A DNA stretch of 64,000 bases, from the NCBI RefSeq assembly GCF_030816195.1, contig NZ_JAUSXS010000001.1:3247501-3311500 (forward strand). Direction: 5' to 3'. Of the stretch, positions 39,534 to 49,251 are shown one piece after another (the first letter of the stretch is position 1; every line of letters begins with the position of its first letter). The notes beneath the pieces were generated by a model. That model was not told the DNA's origin and searched no databases. It was given only the letters and a program-made list of their open reading frames with translations. Both the position numbers and the translations under genes were made by a program. The DNA comes from Pseudomonas sp. W4I3. GTDB lineage: Bacteria; Pseudomonadota; Gammaproteobacteria; Pseudomonadales; Pseudomonadaceae.

Positions 39534-39612
39534 TTAAAAACTCTTAAAAGCATGAAGCTTCCCGGCACCGCACGCGGCCGCTGCTCCGGTCGACCAGCTT
39601 GCCACCTATAAT
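39534..39612 (+). promoter_or_regulatory. Likely promoter region of rstA with a direct repeat
   Basis: TATAAT lies at 39607-39612, 37 bp before the rstA start; the -35 is weak. Upstream, TTAAAA occurs at 39534-39539 and 39544-39549, a 10-bp-spaced direct repeat of the kind bound by OmpR-family regulators. Confidence 0.4.
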
Positions 39613-39649
39613 GCCGGCCTTTCAATCTGCATTTCTACACTGAGAACTT

Positions 39650-40357
39650 ATGGAAAACCTGGGTCTGGGCAAGGTGCTAATCGTCGAGGACGATGAAAAG
39701 CTGGCAGGGCTGATCGCGCATTTCCTGTCGCAGCATGGTTTCGAGGTGCGGGTGGTGCACCGGGGCGATCTTGCCCTGGCGGCCTTCCTGGAGTTCAAGC
39801 CGAAAATGGTTGTGCTCGACCTGATGCTGCCGGGCCAGAGCGGCTTGCATGTGTGTCGCGAGATTCGCAATGTGTCCGACACACCCATTGTGATCCTCAC
39901 CGCCAAGGAAGATGACCTGGACCATATCCTGGGCCTTGAGTCCGGTGCTGATGATTATGTGATCAAACCGATCAAACCGCCGGTATTGCTGGCGCGCCTG
40001 CGTGCGCTGCAGCGGCGGCAGGTACCCGAGCCGACGGTGCGCGATTACCTGGAATTCGGCCGCTTGTCGATCGATCGCAGTTGCCGGGTGGTGCGCCTGG
40101 GCGATGAGAAGATCGACCTCACCACCATGGAGTTCGAACTGCTGTGGCTACTGGCGAGCAGTTCGGGGACTATCCTCTCGCGCGACGACATCCTCAACCG
40201 CATGCGCGGCATTGCCTTCGATGGCCTGAACCGCAGCGTCGATGTCTACATCAGCAAACTGCGCGGCAAGCTCAATGACAACCCACGCGAACCGGTGTGC
40301 ATCAAGACCATTTGGGGCAAGGGCTACCTGTTCAATCCGTTCGCGTGGGAGGTCTGA
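39650..40357 (+). CDS. rstA: OmpR-family response regulator RstA-like
   Basis: 235 residues. The receiver domain has acidic residues E13-D14-D15, the phosphoacceptor D57 in VVLDLMLPG, and the conserved Lys in YVIKPIKPP. A winged-helix output domain follows, with the typical end IKTIWGKGYLFNP. The next gene is its sensor kinase and starts directly after the stop. Confidence 0.88.
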   Translation: MENLGLGKVLIVEDDEKLAGLIAHFLSQHGFEVRVVHRGDLALAAFLEFKPKMVVLDLMLPGQSGLHVCREIRNVSDTPIVILTAKEDDLDHILGLESGADDYVIKPIKPPVLLARLRALQRRQVPEPTVRDYLEFGRLSIDRSCRVVRLGDEKIDLTTMEFELLWLLASSSGTILSRDDILNRMRGIAFDGLNRSVDVYISKLRGKLNDNPREPVCIKTIWGKGYLFNPFAWEV

Positions 40358-41635
40358 ATGCTGCGCCTGTATCTGCGCTTGTATCTGATCCTCGCGCTCG
40401 GCCTGGCCGGTGCGATCTGGCTGGTCAACTATGGCCTCGACGCGTACATGCCCGAATCCAACGAAACCTATAACCGCGAGGCCCTGCGCGGCCCGGCGTG
40501 GGCGTTGGTGGAACAACTGCGGCCGGTGCAGGGAGAGGCGCGCCAGGCGCGTCTGGACCAGTTGCAACCGCATTACGGGCTGCGCTTGCGGCTGGTTGAG
40601 CGCGACAGCCAGCACTTGAGCGAGCGCGAGCAGGCACTCCTGGCAAGCGACCAGGTGGTGGTGCGCGAAGACTTCATGAAGTTCCTCGCGCCCATCGACG
40701 ATGGCCCGCAATTGCTCGAAATCCAATTGCCGGAAGAGCCGAAGTGGCTGTACCTGTGGGCCTATGGCTTCCTTGGCGTGAGCTTGGCCATCGTGTTGTA
40801 TTTCTGGGTGCGCCCGCACTGGCGCGACCTGGAGCACATCCGGCTGGCGGCGCAGCGCTTTGGCGACAACGACCTGGGCTCACGCATCCTGTTGCCGCGC
40901 CGCTCCACCGTGCGCGCGCTGGCCGGGCATTTCAACCAGATGGCCGAGCGCATCGAAAGCCTGATCGCCAACCAGCGCGAACTGACCAACGCGGTATCCC
41001 ATGAACTGCGCACACCCATTGCGCGCTTGTCCTTTGAACTCGACCAACTCAAGCAACAGGCCGACCCGCGTGAAAGCCGCGAGCTGATCGCCGACATGTA
41101 CGCTGACCTTGGCGAGCTGGAGGAAATGGTCTCCGAACTGCTGACCTACGCCAGCCTGGAGCGCGGCGCGACCCAGGTCACCCGCGAAAACATCGAGGCC
41201 CACAGTTGGCTGGACAGCGTGATCGGCAGCGTGGCGCTGGAGGCCGAGGCCGCGGGTGTGCAGTTGTCGTTGCGTACCTGTGAGGTCGATATCATTCGCA
41301 TCGAGCCGCGCTTCATGGCACGCGCGGTGATCAACCTGCTGCGCAATGCCATTCGTTATGCCGACCGTCGGGTCGAGGTTTCGCTGGTCAAGTTCGGCAG
41401 CGGTTACGAATTGCGGGTTAACGACGATGGTCCTGGCATTCCACTAGAGGGCCGGGGCAAGGTCTTTGAACCCTTCATGCGCCTGGACGCCAGCCGCGAC
41501 CGCCGTACCGGTGGCTTTGGCCTCGGTCTGGCGTTGGTCCAGCGCGTCAGCCAATGGCATGGCGGGCAGGTGCAAGTGCTGGATTCGGAGTGGGGTGGGG
41601 CGTCGTTTCGGATGACCTGGGCGTATGCCGAGTAA
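40358..41635 (+). CDS. rstB: Sensor histidine kinase RstB-like
   Basis: A 425-residue membrane kinase. The N-terminal helix is at about residues 5-27, followed by a periplasmic domain (about 28-130) and a second helix near AYGFLGVSLAIVLYFWV. HAMP follows, then the H box SHELRTPIARL with His215. N, G1 and G2 boxes are NLLRNAIRYAD, NDDGPGIP and TGGFGLGLALV. It is adjacent to rstA; its signal is unknown. Confidence 0.88.
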   Translation: MLRLYLRLYLILALGLAGAIWLVNYGLDAYMPESNETYNREALRGPAWALVEQLRPVQGEARQARLDQLQPHYGLRLRLVERDSQHLSEREQALLASDQVVVREDFMKFLAPIDDGPQLLEIQLPEEPKWLYLWAYGFLGVSLAIVLYFWVRPHWRDLEHIRLAAQRFGDNDLGSRILLPRRSTVRALAGHFNQMAERIESLIANQRELTNAVSHELRTPIARLSFELDQLKQQADPRESRELIADMYADLGELEEMVSELLTYASLERGATQVTRENIEAHSWLDSVIGSVALEAEAAGVQLSLRTCEVDIIRIEPRFMARAVINLLRNAIRYADRRVEVSLVKFGSGYELRVNDDGPGIPLEGRGKVFEPFMRLDASRDRRTGGFGLGLALVQRVSQWHGGQVQVLDSEWGGASFRMTWAYAE

Positions 41636-41660
41636 TGTGGGCCTTGCCCACCGGACTCAC

Positions 41661-41759
41661 TGTAGGAGCGAGCTTGCTCGCGAAAAACATCCAGGCAACG
41701 CGTTCACTCTAAATAAACGCGTATGTCCTGGGTTCTTCACGAGCAAGCTCGCTCCTACA
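41661..41759. repeat. REPIN of the GTAGGAGCGAGC family
   Basis: TGTAGGAGCGAGCTTGCTCG starts at 41661 and its inverted copy ends at 41759. The spacer has AACGCGTTCACTC and AAATAAACGCG, like the other copies. It lies between the convergent rstB and MipA/OmpV genes. Confidence 0.9.
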
Positions 41760-41785
41760 AAGGCCAGGGATTGCCTTCGATTCCG

Positions 41786-42580
41786 TTAGAACGAGTACTC
41801 CACCGCGCCCATCACCGACGCCTGCAAGCGCTGCTCCACAATCGGGCTCTTGCCTGCCTTGTCCGCCAGATACTGCACGTCCACTAACGTCGAGAAGCGC
41901 GTGTTTTCGTTGATCGGCACGCTCCACGCCAGGCTCATGCCATTGCTGATATTGCCGCCGGCGGCCTTGTATTCCTTGAAGCGGCTTCGGGTGGCCTGGC
42001 CGGCGGTGACTCCGTACCAGGTTTGCAGGTAGTCACGGTCGCCGAAGTGGCTGCTGATCGCGGCATCGACGCTGCCGTAGCGGCCTTCATAAAGGTGGGT
42101 GCCCAGGCTCAGTTCCAGGTGGGTATAGGCTTTGCCGGTGTCCTTGTGTTCATCTTCCTCAAGTGCGCGTTCCAGAGTGGCGCCGACAATCACGCCGCCC
42201 AGGGTGTAGGCGGCACTTATGCCCACTTGCGGGCGTGTTTTGATCTCGCCCATGCCTTTGAGGCGCCTGGAACCGGCACCCAGGCTCTGGTTTTTATCCT
42301 TGCGCGAGTCGCTTGCGCCGACATAAGTGCTGAAACTCAAGGCGTTGCCTTCATAGCCCCAGCCCAGGCCCGATTCAGTGTCGAGGAAGATCCCCCAGGG
42401 GCTGACGATCTTGCCGCCCACCACCGGCGCGGTCATGCGTTCGTCGCTGCCGCTGTAACGCGGCGCGTTGGCCACGCCGGCCTTGACGCTGTATTGCCAG
42501 TCCTCGGCAATGGCAGTGTCGGCCGCGGCGAGCAGGCACAGGGAGGTGAGTGACAAAAGGCACAGGTTTTTTGAGCGCAT
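41786..42580 (-). CDS. MipA/OmpV-family outer membrane protein
   Basis: 264 residues with a signal peptide (cleavage near TAIA-EDWQY) and a beta-barrel ending in Phe. The MipA/OmpV pattern is seen in VKAGVANAPRYSGSDE, GYEGNALSF and the end ASVMGAVEYSF. E. coli MipA is a scaffold for murein synthesis; in other bacteria it is linked to antibiotic stress. RstA/RstB-type systems often adjoin or control such porins, but this is only suggested by position. Confidence 0.88.
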   Translation of the reverse strand: MRSKNLCLLSLTSLCLLAAADTAIAEDWQYSVKAGVANAPRYSGSDERMTAPVVGGKIVSPWGIFLDTESGLGWGYEGNALSFSTYVGASDSRKDKNQSLGAGSRRLKGMGEIKTRPQVGISAAYTLGGVIVGATLERALEEDEHKDTGKAYTHLELSLGTHLYEGRYGSVDAAISSHFGDRDYLQTWYGVTAGQATRSRFKEYKAAGGNISNGMSLAWSVPINENTRFSTLVDVQYLADKAGKSPIVEQRLQASVMGAVEYSF

Positions 42581-42597
42581 CGGGAGCTTCTTCCAGG

Positions 42598-44430
42598 TTA
42601 GAAATTCAAGTGGTTCAGGGGGGATTGCAAGCGTTTAAAGGCGTAGCCCGAAGCACTCAGGCCATTGATCTGGCGGCTGACGGTGTCGCCCAGGCCATAG
42701 CCGCTGCCGGCCACGACCGCGTGGGCGTTATCGACGGGCAGCAGGATGTAGTCGGTCAACGGCTCATCGTGCAGTTGGCCGCGCACCACCAGGAAACCTT
42801 CTTCCAGGCGCACGCTGATGCCGCTCACCGGCGCATCGGGCTCATGGGTGTTGAGCACCTGGTAAGTGCCGACGGTGTCCGCCCACGCCATGGGCAGCGG
42901 CGGTGGCTCGATGCGTTCGCCCACGGCAAGGCGCTGGCCGTTGCTACGCGCGGTGAGTATCTGGCGGCCTTGTACCCGGACCACGTCCAGTTGCACGCGG
43001 CCCAGTTCGCCAAGGTCCTTGAGCCAGAAACCGAGGAATTTTTTCTGTGCGCGCAGCCAGCCCTGGTCGTCACGCAGCAGCTCGAAGTCGCACCCGGCCA
43101 GTTCGCCGGACAGGCGCCCCTGATCATCCTTGATGCGGAACACGCCCCAGGAAGTCGCATAAAACCCGGCCAGGCGCTTGCGGTCGACCGCGGCCGGCAC
43201 CTGACGCAGCTTGAGGCCGTGGCTCGGCGCCTGGCAGTCGTCGGCGCACACCGCCTTGCCGGTCTGCGCCTGAAGCATCAGGCGCAGGATGTCGGTGGAC
43301 AACGCCACCACCATCTCTTCGGCATTGCTGTCGTTGGCCATGATGATCACGGCCAGTTGCTCATCCGGCAGCACGCTCAACTGCGCGGCGAAATCATCAC
43401 CGCCACCGCTGTGCTGATAGGCACGGATGCCCGGGCCGACTGGCTCATCACCGCACGGCGCGAGAAACCAGCCCAGGCCCATCTGACAGTCGAAATCCAG
43501 CGCGTTGCCGGTGTTCTGCTGGGTGAACATCTGGTCAATCGAAGCACTGTTCAGTACCCGATTGCCTTTGTAGACACCTTTGGCGAACAGCATTTGTACG
43601 TAGTGGCTGAGGTCCTTGGGGCTGGCCCACAGGCTCCCGGCGGCGAGGTCGCGCACCTGCGCGTCGTTGCTGGCCTTGCCCTCTTCGTAGCCCAGGGCGC
43701 GGTAGTTCAGTTGTGTAGCGGTGCCGACAAAGCTCGACTGGTTCATCTCCAGAGGCTTGAGCAGGCTGCTCTGCAGTTGCGCCTCGAAACTTTTGCCGCT
43801 GCTGCGCTCGATAGCCGCCCCCAGCAGGGCATAGCCCAGGTTGGAGTAAGCCACCTGGGAACCCGGTGGGCTGCTCAGCCACACGCCCGAAACGCGCTGC
43901 GGCATCTGGCCCATGGCGTAAGTGCTGTGCAGGTCGCGCAGATGCTCGCTGGGCAAGCCGGATTGATGGCTGAGCAAACGGCGCACGGTGATCGCACGAT
44001 CCGCCTCGTCCTGGTCGCTGTGAAACCGCGAACGTACATGGAACTCGCGCAAGGTGTGCTGTAGCGGGGCATCCAGTGCCAGGCGCTGTTGCTCCACCAG
44101 TTGCAGTGTCGCCGTGGCGGTGAGCAGCGTGGAGATACCCCCGGCGCGAAAGGCCGTGTTGGGCGTCACCGGCACACCGTGGGCCTTGTCGGCCAGGCCG
44201 AAGCCACTGGCCCAGATCAGTTGCTGGCCGTGGACCAGGGCAATCGACAAACCCGCCACATTGTCCCGGGCCATCTCACGCGGAATACGGCTTTGCAGGT
44301 AGCGGATGATCGTGCCGTAATCGCCTTTCTGAATCGACGGCGGGGCCGGCGGTTGCCCCTGGCAACTGATTGTGCCCAACAGGCAACCCAGCAGCGGTAT
44401 ACCGCGTAGCGTGCGAAACATGACGAGCAT
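42598..44430 (-). CDS. Beta-lactamase-fold serine hydrolase lipoprotein with a degenerate SxxK motif
   Basis: About 610 residues. The N-terminal signal contains LLGC near residue 16, possibly a lipobox, then a class C beta-lactamase/penicillin-binding-like domain. Tyr-Ser-Asn (VAYSNLGYALLG) and His-Ser-Gly (YQHSGGGDDF) are present. The first motif, normally S-x-x-K as in GSVTK, reads GGIST: Gly98 and Thr101 replace the nucleophile and the lysine. The frame is intact through a C-terminal lipocalin-like part. It is either a non-catalytic binding protein or uses other residues. The real AmpC is the adjacent gene. Confidence 0.8.
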   Translation of the reverse strand: MLVMFRTLRGIPLLGCLLGTISCQGQPPAPPSIQKGDYGTIIRYLQSRIPREMARDNVAGLSIALVHGQQLIWASGFGLADKAHGVPVTPNTAFRAGGISTLLTATATLQLVEQQRLALDAPLQHTLREFHVRSRFHSDQDEADRAITVRRLLSHQSGLPSEHLRDLHSTYAMGQMPQRVSGVWLSSPPGSQVAYSNLGYALLGAAIERSSGKSFEAQLQSSLLKPLEMNQSSFVGTATQLNYRALGYEEGKASNDAQVRDLAAGSLWASPKDLSHYVQMLFAKGVYKGNRVLNSASIDQMFTQQNTGNALDFDCQMGLGWFLAPCGDEPVGPGIRAYQHSGGGDDFAAQLSVLPDEQLAVIIMANDSNAEEMVVALSTDILRLMLQAQTGKAVCADDCQAPSHGLKLRQVPAAVDRKRLAGFYATSWGVFRIKDDQGRLSGELAGCDFELLRDDQGWLRAQKKFLGFWLKDLGELGRVQLDVVRVQGRQILTARSNGQRLAVGERIEPPPLPMAWADTVGTYQVLNTHEPDAPVSGISVRLEEGFLVVRGQLHDEPLTDYILLPVDNAHAVVAGSGYGLGDTVSRQINGLSASGYAFKRLQSPLNHLNF

Positions 44431-44551
44431 CCGAAGGGTGGTTTGGAGGCTCGAATGCTAAGGCCGTGGCGGCGCGCAATCTTTGAGTGCTTTGTCGGGA
44501 AACTGTCAAAGACTGTTAACGCTGGCGAGTGTGGGTGCCAGGCAATCGTCG

Positions 44552-45826
<1,275 letters not shown>

Positions 45827-46699
45827 ATGCTGCGCTCCCATCTGCCCCTCAACGCCCTGCGCGCCTTCGAGGCCTCCGCCCGGCACCTGAGCTTCACCCG
45901 GGCCGCCATCGAGTTATGTGTGACCCAGGCGGCGGTCAGCCATCAAGTCAAAAGCCTGGAGGCGCAGCTCAATGTCACCCTGTTCAAGCGTCTGCCGCGC
46001 GGGCTGATGCTCACCCGTGAAGGCGAAACCCTGTTGCCGGTGCTGCGCGAATCGTTCGACCGCATCGCCCATACCCTGGGCCAGTTCGAGGCCGGGCATT
46101 ACCGTGAAGTGCTGGCGGTAGGCGCGGTCGGTACTTTCGCCGTGGGCTGGCTGTTGCCGCGCTTGCTGGATTTCCAGAGCCGCTACCCGTTTATTGACCT
46201 GCGCCTGTCCACTCACAACAACCGCGTCGATGTGGCCGCCGAAGGCCTGGATTACGCGATCCGTTTTGGCGCCGGCGCCTGGCACGGCACCGAAGCCTGC
46301 CAATTGCTGGAAGCACCGCTCAGCGTGCTCTGCGTGCCGCACCTTGCCGAGCAGTTGCACACGCCGGCCGACCTGTTGAAACACACGTTGCTGCGTTCGT
46401 ACCGCGCCGATGAATGGAACCTGTGGTTCCAGGCCGCCGGACTGCCGGCGGACACCCTGGTGCCGCGCAGCATCGTGTTCGATTCGTCGCTGGCGATGAT
46501 GGAAGCAGCGCTGCAAGGCATTGGCGTGGCCCTTGCGCCGCCGACGATGTTTACACGGCAGCTGGAAAGTGATGTGATCCGCCAGCCATTCGAGGCGGGG
46601 ATTACCACCGGCAGTTACTGGCTGACACGCTTGCAGTCGCGGGCCGAGACGCCGGCGATGCTGGCGTTCAAGGCATGGTTGCAAGCCAGTGCGGGCTAA
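45827..46699 (+). CDS. ampR: LysR-type regulator AmpR
   Basis: 290 residues. The start HLPLNALRAFEASARHLSFT and the helix-turn-helix ELCVTQAAVSHQVKSLE are nearly identical to P. aeruginosa AmpR. The co-inducer domain follows with LSTHNNRVDVAAEGLDYAIRFG. ATG 45827 is the conserved start; upstream codons add a non-conserved leader. It is divergent from ampC and controls it together with muropeptides. Confidence 0.92.
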   Translation: MLRSHLPLNALRAFEASARHLSFTRAAIELCVTQAAVSHQVKSLEAQLNVTLFKRLPRGLMLTREGETLLPVLRESFDRIAHTLGQFEAGHYREVLAVGAVGTFAVGWLLPRLLDFQSRYPFIDLRLSTHNNRVDVAAEGLDYAIRFGAGAWHGTEACQLLEAPLSVLCVPHLAEQLHTPADLLKHTLLRSYRADEWNLWFQAAGLPADTLVPRSIVFDSSLAMMEAALQGIGVALAPPTMFTRQLESDVIRQPFEAGITTGSYWLTRLQSRAETPAMLAFKAWLQASAG

Positions 46700-46790
46700 T
46701 GTGGGAGGGGGCTTGCTCCCGATTGCGGGGTGTCAGTCATAGGTAATGTGACTGAACCACCGCCATCGGGGGCAAGCCCCCTCCCACATT
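46699..46790. repeat. REPIN of the GTGGGAGGGGGC family
   Basis: ATGTGGGAGGGGGCTTGCTC starts at 46699 and its inverted copy ends near 46790. It lies between the convergent ampR and dienelactone hydrolase genes. Confidence 0.9.
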
Positions 46791-46800
46791 TAGATTGTGT

Positions 46801-47688
46801 CTAGGCGAGGTACTTGCGAAACCATCCCAGGGTTCGCTCCCAGGCCAGGTTCGCCGCCGCCTCGTCATAACGTGGCGTCGAATCATTGTGAAAGCCGTGG
46901 TTGGCGCCCTTGTAGATAAACGCCTCGTAGGTCGTACCCGCAGCCTTCAGCGCCTGCTCATACGCTGGCCAACCCTCATTGATGCGCGCATCCAGCTCAC
47001 CGAAATGCAGCATGATCGGCGCCTTGATGCGCGGCACGTCCTTGGCCTCGGGCTGGCGCCCATAGAACGACACGGCCGCGCCCAATTCTGGGTAGGCCAC
47101 CGCGGCCGCATTGGTCACGCCGCCGCCATAGCAGAAACCGGTGATGCCGACTTTGCCGGTGCTGCTGTCGTGGTGCATCAACCACTCGATGGCAGCGAAG
47201 AAGTCGTTCATCAGCTTGGTCGGGTCGACGGTCTGCTGCAGGGCCACGCCTTTTTCGTCGTTGCCGGGGTAGCCGCCCACCGATGTCAGGCCATCGGGTG
47301 CCAAGGCGATAAAGCCAGCCTTGGCCAGGCGCCGCGCAACGTCTTCGATATACGGATTGAGCCCACGGTTTTCATGCACCACCACCACCGCGGGCAATTT
47401 GCCGGCGGCCTTGGCCGGACGCACCAGGTAGCCGCGCACCGTGCCGTTGCCCTTGGGCGACGGGTAGGTGATGTAGTCGGCGACGATATCGGGATCGGTG
47501 AATTTCACCTGTTCGGCGAGTGCGTAGTTGGGACTCAAGGCGGCGAGCAGGGCCGAGGCGGTCAGACCGCCGAAGGTAAACAGCGCGGCGCGGTCGAGAA
47601 ATTCACGGCGGTTGAGCTTGCCGTGGGCGTAGCCGTCATAGAGTTCCAGCAGTTCGGGCGCAAAGTCTTTGGCGGTGAGACGAGTCAT
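46801..47688 (-). CDS. Dienelactone hydrolase-family protein with a Tat-like signal
   Basis: 295 residues of the alpha/beta-hydrolase fold. The Cys-Asp-His triad is visible: GFCYGGG for the nucleophile, GELDARIN for Asp and ANHGFHND for His. Before the domain is RREFLDRAALFTFGG, an internal twin-arginine signal-like motif with a hydrophobic stretch ending ALA, so export by Tat is possible. The real substrate is unknown. Confidence 0.88.
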   Translation of the reverse strand: MTRLTAKDFAPELLELYDGYAHGKLNRREFLDRAALFTFGGLTASALLAALSPNYALAEQVKFTDPDIVADYITYPSPKGNGTVRGYLVRPAKAAGKLPAVVVVHENRGLNPYIEDVARRLAKAGFIALAPDGLTSVGGYPGNDEKGVALQQTVDPTKLMNDFFAAIEWLMHHDSSTGKVGITGFCYGGGVTNAAAVAYPELGAAVSFYGRQPEAKDVPRIKAPIMLHFGELDARINEGWPAYEQALKAAGTTYEAFIYKGANHGFHNDSTPRYDEAAANLAWERTLGWFRKYLA

Positions 47689-47731
47689 CGGTGCAGTCCT
47701 CGATCGGCGGTTGCGTCAATGTAGTTAAGGT

Positions 47732-48226
47732 TCAGTCCGTGCGGCCATGGGCGGCGGCGGCCAGTTGGCCGGTGTCGACCCGCACGAACACCGAGTCGCC
47801 AATGGCCGTGAGCACCTCGCCGGCATAGACCTCGCAGATCACCCGTGTCTTGCGCGCTACCTCGCCCTCGACCCGGGCGCGCAGGGTCAGCGTGACGCCC
47901 ATCGGAGTCGGCTTGATGAATTTGATCCCCAGGTTACCGGTCACGCAGTCGATGCGCGGCAGGCTGCCGGGTTCACGCTGTTCGGCGCGGTAGTGGTAGG
48001 CCATGGCGGTCCAGTTGGAGTGGCAGTCCACCAGCATGGCGATCAGGCCACCGTAGACCAGGTCCGGCCAGCCGCTGTATTTGGACTGCGGCAGATGTTC
48101 GGCGACGACGTGCACGCCATCGTCGTGCCAGCGGCTGTGGATATGCAGGCCGTCGGGGTTGCTGGCGCCGCAGCCGTAACAGATGCCTTCGGGTGCGGTG
48201 ATGTCCTGAAGCGAAGCGCTGTGCAT
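47732..48226 (-). CDS. PaaI-like hotdog thioesterase
   Basis: 164 residues. The hotdog fold shows in VYGGLIAMLVDCHSNWTAMA, with the acidic catalytic residue on the central helix. The N-terminus has CYGCGASNPDGLHI, a Cys pair common in this subgroup. It hydrolyses acyl-CoA of unknown type. ATG 48226 has AAGGA upstream and is preferred over a longer frame. Confidence 0.85.
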   Translation of the reverse strand: MHSASLQDITAPEGICYGCGASNPDGLHIHSRWHDDGVHVVAEHLPQSKYSGWPDLVYGGLIAMLVDCHSNWTAMAYHYRAEQREPGSLPRIDCVTGNLGIKFIKPTPMGVTLTLRARVEGEVARKTRVICEVYAGEVLTAIGDSVFVRVDTGQLAAAAHGRTD

Positions 48227-48285
48227 GCAAAGTCCTTGTAGGAGCAGGGGCGACACTTCTGTTTAGCAGGCCTTGGGCCGTGACG

Positions 48286-49176
48286 CTAGCGTGCGAACCG
48301 CTTCGCACCGGCCACGCAGCCGATCACCGCGACGGTGACCAGCAGCATGCCGAGGCTGACCTGCTCATGCAGCAGGCCCGCCGCCAGCGCCAGCCCAAAG
48401 AACGGTTGCAGCAATTGCAACTGGCCGACCGCGGCGATGCCACCCTGGGCCAGGCCGCGATACCAGAACACAAAGCCGATCAACATGCTGAACAGCGCGA
48501 CATACCCCAGGCTCAGCCAGGCCGGCAGGCTGATGCCACTGAACGACGCGGGCGCCAGCAGCAGGCTCAACGGCGCGACGACGGGCAACGACACCACCAG
48601 GGCCCAGCAAATCACCTGCCAGCCCCCCAGGCTGCGCGACAGCTTGGCGCCTTCGGCATAGCCTAAACCGCACACCAGCACCGCCAGCAGCATCAGCACG
48701 TCGCCTGCGGGCGCGGCGCTCAGGCCCTGGGCGAAGGCGTAACCCATCACCAGCGCACTGCCCGCCAGCGAAAACAACCAGAACACCGCACGCGGCCGCT
48801 CACCGCCGCGCAGCACACCGAAGATCGCCGTCGCCAGCGGCAGCAGGCCGATAAACACGATGGAGTGCGCGGAGGTCACGTATTGCAGCGCCAGCGCAGT
48901 CAGCAGCGGAAAGCCGATGACCACGCCGAGCGCGACGATGATTAAGGGCGCCCATTGCGCGCCGGTGGGGCGTTTTTCCTTGAACAACCGCAACAGGCAC
49001 AGGCCCAGGATAGCCGCCAGCGTGGCGCGCAGCATGGTGAGGAACACCGGGTCGAATTCCATCACTGCCACGCGCGTGGCCGGCAACGAACCGCTGAAAA
49101 TCACCACGCCGATAAAACCGTTGATCCAGCCCTGAGTGCTGCTGTCCAGGGTGCCGAGGGGGGAGGAGCGTTCCAT
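48286..49176 (-). CDS. EamA/DMT-family exporter
   Basis: 296 residues with ten predicted helices in two EamA repeats, as in RhaT/YdcZ-type amino-acid or metabolite exporters. It is divergent from a MocR regulator with 74 bp between, so the regulator probably controls it. Substrate unknown; amino acids are a fair guess from the MocR pairing. Confidence 0.85.
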   Translation of the reverse strand: MERSSPLGTLDSSTQGWINGFIGVVIFSGSLPATRVAVMEFDPVFLTMLRATLAAILGLCLLRLFKEKRPTGAQWAPLIIVALGVVIGFPLLTALALQYVTSAHSIVFIGLLPLATAIFGVLRGGERPRAVFWLFSLAGSALVMGYAFAQGLSAAPAGDVLMLLAVLVCGLGYAEGAKLSRSLGGWQVICWALVVSLPVVAPLSLLLAPASFSGISLPAWLSLGYVALFSMLIGFVFWYRGLAQGGIAAVGQLQLLQPFFGLALAAGLLHEQVSLGMLLVTVAVIGCVAGAKRFAR

Positions 49177-49227
49177 GGGGGCTGTCCGAAAAAGGGAAGT
49201 TGCGTGCAGGCCATCCTAGGGTTGAAG

Positions 49228-49251
49228 ATTGTGACAATCAAAAAATTGTCA
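49228..49251 (+). promoter_or_regulatory. MocR operator candidate with three ATTGT half-sites
   Basis: ATTGT-G-ACAAT (49228-49238) is a perfect palindrome, followed by ATTGTCA whose last A is the A of the ATG at 49251. TGACAAT and ATTGTCA form a 7-bp inverted repeat with a 6-bp spacer, and ATTGT repeats directly after 17 bp. This is the mixed direct/inverted layout used by MocR regulators. Confidence 0.6.
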
